Origin: Gemmatimonadota bacterium
GTDB taxonomy: Bacteria > Gemmatimonadota > Gemmatimonadetes > Gemmatimonadales > GWC2-71-9
Assembly (NCBI GenBank): GCA_003220855.1
Contig: QHTP01000039.1
Span: 1-27,926 of the forward strand
Direction: 5' to 3'
DNA length: 27,926 nucleotides
Part shown: piece by piece, positions 24,846-27,926 of the stretch
Layout of the letters: each line of letters begins with the position of its first letter
Numbering within the stretch: the first letter of the stretch is position 1
Notes under the pieces: model-generated
The model's input: only the letters and a program-made list of their open reading frames with translations
Databases searched by the model: none
What the model was told of the DNA's origin: nothing
Program-made: the position numbers and the translations under genes

Positions 24846-27275
24846 ATGTCTGAGAGAGTGACGCTCCCGGTGCTGCCCCTCCGGGAGGTCGTGTTGTTTC
24901 CCGGTGTGTCCCTGCCGATCGGCGCCGGACGGCCGGCGACGTTGCGCGCCATCGAGTCCGCTTTGAAGAGCGACTCGCACCTCATCTTCGCGGTGGCGCA
25001 GCGCGAGAACGTCGATACGGTGAACCCCGGCGTGTTGTACACCACCGGGACCATCGCGAAAATCAGTCAGATCCAGCGCGGGCTCGGCGGCGTGCAGCTG
25101 CTGCTGCACGGCGAGAGCCGGGCGACCGCGCTGCACTATAGCGAGAATGGTCGCTACCTCGAGGCCGTCGTGCGCGAGGTGGAAGACCTGCCCCCGCTCA
25201 ACTCCGACGACGCCGCCTTCGTGGGACTGCACCGCGAAGCGCGCGAGCGGGCGGCCGAGCTGGGCCAGAAATCGGGCCTCCCGGAGGAAGTGGTCCGGCA
25301 GGTGCTCGAGGGCGTGGCCGACCCCGGGCGGCTGGCAGACCTGGTCGCAGGCTACCTCGAGATCCCGCCGGGGGAGCGCCAGGGCCTGCTGGAAACCCTG
25401 TCCGTCGAAGACCGGCTGCGGCGTGTCCTGGTGCACGTCCAGCGACAGATCGGCGTACTGGACGCCCAGGAGCACATCAAGTCGCAGGTCCAGGAGGAGC
25501 TGGGCGAGCGGCAGCGCGAGATGTTCCTGCGAGAGCAACTGAAGGCGATCCACAAAGAGCTGGGTGAAGAGGACGAGGTGGTCGAGGGGGACGAGCTGCG
25601 GAAGCGCTTCGCGGCGCTCGAGCTCCCCGAGGCCGCCAAGAAGGAGGTCGAGCGGGAGCTCCAGCGGCTGGAGCGGGCGAATCGCGATTCCATGGAAGCG
25701 CAGGTGATCCGTACCTACCTCGAAACCATGGCGGAGCTGCCCTGGAACAAGCGGGCCGAAGAGTCGCTCGACCTGAAGCGGGCGGGGGAAATCCTCGAGC
25801 AGGACCACTACGGCCTCAATGACGTGAAGGACCAGGTGCTCGAGTTCCTGGCGGTGCGCCAGCTGCGCCAGCGCGCGCCGCAGCAAGCGGCGCAGGGCAA
25901 CGACGACGACAAGGAAGCCAAGGGGCCCATTCTCCTGTTCGTCGGGCCGCCCGGTGTCGGAAAAACGTCGATCGCGAAATCGATCGCGCGGGCCATGGGC
26001 CGGCCGTACGTGCGCATTTCCCTCGGAGGCGCGCGCGACGAGGCGGACATCCGGGGTCACCGTCGCACCTACGTGGGCGCCATGCCCGGTCGCATCATCC
26101 AGGGGATGAAGCAGGCGGGCGCCAAGAATCCCGTGTTCCTGCTCGACGAGGTGGACAAGCTGGGCGTGTCGTTCCAGGGCGACCCGGCTGCGGCGCTGCT
26201 CGAAGTCCTCGATCCGGCACAGAACGATTCGTTCACGGATCATTATCTGGGAGTGCCGTTCGACCTCTCGGAGGTCTTGTTCATCGCGACGGCGAACTTC
26301 CCGCAAAGCATTCCGGGGCCGTTGCTCGACCGGCTCGAGACGGTGAACTTCGCCGGCTACACGGAGCGGGAGAAGCTCGAGATCGCCAAGCGCTACCTGG
26401 TGCCCCGCCAGCTGCGCGACAACGGGCTCTCGCCCGAGCAGCTCGAGATCACGGATGCCGCGCTGAGCGAGATCATCACCAGCTACACGCGCGAAGCGGG
26501 AGTCCGCCAGCTGGAGCGCGAGATCGGGAAGCTCGGCCGCAAGGTCGCACGCAAGATCGCGGGCGGTGGCGTGGAGCGCATCCGCGTCGATGCGGGCGAC
26601 GTGGACGACCTGATCGGACGGCCCAAGGTCCATCCGGAGCACAAGGCGGGGGAAGATCAGGTGGGCGTGGCCACGGGCATGTACTACACGCCCGTCGGCG
26701 GCGACATCATGTTCGTCGAGGCGAGCGTGATGCGTGGCAAGGGCGAGCTCGTGCTCACCGGCCAGCTGGGCGACGTCATGAAGGAGTCGGCGCGGGCGGC
26801 CCTCACGTACGCCAAGTCGCATGCCGATCAGCTCGGCATTCCCGAGGAGGCGTTCGCCGACACGGACATCCACGTCCACGTCCCGGCCGGCGCCATCCCG
26901 AAGGACGGACCCTCGGCGGGCGTCACCATGGCGACGGCACTAGTCTCGGCGCTGTCGCGCCGGTCGGCACGCCACGACCTGGCCATGACGGGCGAGATCA
27001 CCCTGCGGGGCCGGGTGTTGCCGATCGGAGGAGTCAAGGAAAAAGTGCTCGGTGCCGTACGCGCCGGCATCCGTACGGTCGTGCTGCCGAAGGAGAACGC
27101 AGCCGATCTCGAGGACCTCCCCGAGGACGTGCGCTCGTCGCTGAAGGTGCATCTGGTGGAGGATCTTGACGAGGTGCTGACACTGGCTCTGCGCGGGGCG
27201 CGGTTCGAGGCAGGGCACTTGGTGTTCGACGGCGAAGCACCGGTCGAGCCGAGCATGGTGGCCAAGCACAACTGA
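24846..27275 (+). CDS. lon: ATP-dependent Lon protease
   Basis: 809 residues (E. coli Lon has 784). I chose ATG 24846, after GAGAT, because MSERVTLPVLPLREVVLFPGV begins as Lon proteins do; GTG 24801 would add 15 residues of unrelated character. The N-terminal LON substrate-binding domain (1-200) leads to a coiled-coil segment (EHIKSQVQEELGERQREMFLREQL), then the AAA+ domain with Walker A GPPGVGKTS (367-375), Walker B PVFLLDEVDKL and the sensor region. The protease domain has Ser690 in KDGPSAGVTMATAL and Lys733 in GGVKEKVLG, the Ser-Lys dyad, 43 residues apart as in E. coli. It degrades misfolded and regulatory proteins in the cytoplasm. It ends with a strong intrinsic terminator and is divergent from the Ser/Thr kinase. 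Confidence 0.98.
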   Translation: MSERVTLPVLPLREVVLFPGVSLPIGAGRPATLRAIESALKSDSHLIFAVAQRENVDTVNPGVLYTTGTIAKISQIQRGLGGVQLLLHGESRATALHYSENGRYLEAVVREVEDLPPLNSDDAAFVGLHREARERAAELGQKSGLPEEVVRQVLEGVADPGRLADLVAGYLEIPPGERQGLLETLSVEDRLRRVLVHVQRQIGVLDAQEHIKSQVQEELGERQREMFLREQLKAIHKELGEEDEVVEGDELRKRFAALELPEAAKKEVERELQRLERANRDSMEAQVIRTYLETMAELPWNKRAEESLDLKRAGEILEQDHYGLNDVKDQVLEFLAVRQLRQRAPQQAAQGNDDDKEAKGPILLFVGPPGVGKTSIAKSIARAMGRPYVRISLGGARDEADIRGHRRTYVGAMPGRIIQGMKQAGAKNPVFLLDEVDKLGVSFQGDPAAALLEVLDPAQNDSFTDHYLGVPFDLSEVLFIATANFPQSIPGPLLDRLETVNFAGYTEREKLEIAKRYLVPRQLRDNGLSPEQLEITDAALSEIITSYTREAGVRQLEREIGKLGRKVARKIAGGGVERIRVDAGDVDDLIGRPKVHPEHKAGEDQVGVATGMYYTPVGGDIMFVEASVMRGKGELVLTGQLGDVMKESARAALTYAKSHADQLGIPEEAFADTDIHVHVPAGAIPKDGPSAGVTMATALVSALSRRSARHDLAMTGEITLRGRVLPIGGVKEKVLGAVRAGIRTVVLPKENAADLEDLPEDVRSSLKVHLVEDLDEVLTLALRGARFEAGHLVFDGEAPVEPSMVAKHN

Positions 27276-27297
27276 CCCTGTCCGCATCTGCGGACCT

Positions 27298-27328
27298 AAA
27301 AGCCCCCGGGCATGGCCCGGGGGCTTTT
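27298..27328 (+). terminator. Rho-independent terminator after lon
   Basis: A perfect 13-base stem, AAAAGCCCCCGGG with CCCGGGGGCTTTT, and a 5-base loop (CATGG) lies 22 bases after the lon stop. The stem is GC-rich at its core and ends in a T-run, the classic form. The A-run on the other side would let it work weakly in the opposite direction as well. Confidence 0.95.
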
Positions 27329-27416
27329 GTCATGGCTTCGTCACGGCCGGAACCTGCCCAACCCTTTGCCCGTAGGACCTGTCTAATCGTCCGACCAGGT
27401 TCCGGAGGCTTCCGTC

Positions 27417-27926
27417 ATGCCCGCTGTGGTCCTGCTCGCGATCGTGCTCCAATCCACCTCGTCGCCGTCCACTGGCGGCGCCGACCCCTCGGCCGGCGCC
27501 AAGCGGGCATCCGCCGTGCGGGCGACCAGCCCCGTGGTGATCGATGGTCGGGACGACGACGCCGTCTGGCGCCTGGCACCGGCGATCACCCAGTTCCGCG
27601 AGTTCCAGCCGAAGGAAGACGGCGACCCGCGATATGCCACCGAGGCGAAGGTCGCCTACGACGATCGCAACCTCTACGTCTTCATCCGGGCGTTCGACCC
27701 CCATCCCGACAGCATCTTGAAGCTGCTCGCGCGCCGCGACGTCCGCGCCGCCACGGACCAGCTCAAGATCATGATCGATTCGTATCATGACCGGCGCAAC
27801 GGCTTCGAGTTCGCCGTGAACCCCGCCGGGGTGAAGCGCGACTACGCGATCTACAACGACAACCAGGAAGACGACGCCTGGGACGCGGTGTGGGACGTGG
27901 CCACGCAGGTCGACTCGCTCGGTTGG
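27417..27926 (+). CDS. DUF5916-like exported protein with CBM9-type domain, N-terminal fragment
   Basis: The first 170 residues of a protein that runs off the right edge. GGAGG (27404-27408) is eight bases before ATG 27417. The N-terminus MPAVVLLAIVLQSTSSPSTGGADPS is short and moderately hydrophobic, a plausible Sec signal. It continues as a carbohydrate-binding-family-9-like fold: PVVIDGRDDDAVWRLAPAI, then AKVAYDDRNLYVFIRAFDPHP and RRDVRAATDQLKIMIDSYHDRRNGFEFAVNPAGVKRDYAI. This is the front of DUF5916 proteins, which carry a C-terminal outer-membrane barrel in other phyla; that part is outside the window. A role in surface polymer binding or uptake is inferred from the family. Confidence 0.85.
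   Translation, partial: MPAVVLLAIVLQSTSSPSTGGADPSAGAKRASAVRATSPVVIDGRDDDAVWRLAPAITQFREFQPKEDGDPRYATEAKVAYDDRNLYVFIRAFDPHPDSILKLLARRDVRAATDQLKIMIDSYHDRRNGFEFAVNPAGVKRDYAIYNDNQEDDAWDAVWDVATQVDSLGW

Overview
This is a 27.9-kb stretch of a high-GC, gene-dense chromosome. It carries about 20 protein genes, many of them overlapping or a few bases apart, and no RNA genes, insertion sequences or CRISPR arrays that I can see. The protein styles point to an aerobic heterotroph: a spinster-like MFS protein, a fused E1 alpha/beta dehydrogenase, a fused membrane/spermidine-synthase-like protein, Ser/Thr kinases of the bacterial PknB type, a DUF5916-like surface protein, and beta-oxidation plus proline oxidation. 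Together with short purine/pyrimidine-skewed intergenic repeats they suggest Gemmatimonadota or a similar soil phylum. The taxonomic placement is inference; there is no rRNA or marker tree here.

Layout. 1-2.3 kb: the 3' end of an MFS transporter, a GCGGAATT-type inverted repeat, an ATP-grasp (D-Ala-D-Ala-ligase-like) enzyme and an overlapping zinc-ribbon/HExxH protein whose C-terminus is frameshifted. 2.3-3.1 kb: a Bax-inhibitor-1 (YccA-like) membrane protein, closed by a strong hairpin. 3.1-4.7 kb (minus): a TsdA-like dihaem cytochrome followed by a Tat-exported DsrE-like protein, a likely envelope sulfur or redox pair. 4.9-6.2 kb: an exported HEAT-repeat protein with a Pro-Met run. 6.2-7.8 kb (minus): aerobic glycerol-3-phosphate dehydrogenase.

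7.9-13.5 kb: one tightly overlapping operon of thiolase (FadI-like), FadJ, proline dehydrogenase, a small conserved protein and the ribosome-assembly GTPase RsgA. 13.5-13.8 kb (minus): a MazG-fold pyrophosphohydrolase whose 3' end overlaps rsgA. 13.8-17.1 kb: a DUF1015 protein, a 90-residue helical protein and an amidohydrolase lipoprotein. 17.1-17.5 kb (minus): a flavin reductase. 17.6-22.7 kb: fused E1 dehydrogenase and, overlapping it, a membrane/aminopropyltransferase-fold protein. 22.7-24.6 kb (minus): a membrane Ser/Thr kinase. 24.8-27.3 kb: Lon protease with a clear intrinsic terminator. 27.4 kb to the right edge: the start of a DUF5916-like exported protein.

Functionally the window is mostly central metabolism (FadI/FadJ, proline dehydrogenase, GlpD and branched-chain or pyruvate E1, all feeding acyl-CoA or quinone pools) plus quality control (RsgA, Lon, MazG-type). 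I see no unmistakable new system. The best candidates for something little described are the ATP-grasp/zinc-ribbon metallopeptidase pair, the TsdA-like/DsrE-like pair and the exported HEAT-repeat protein with its Met-rich linker.
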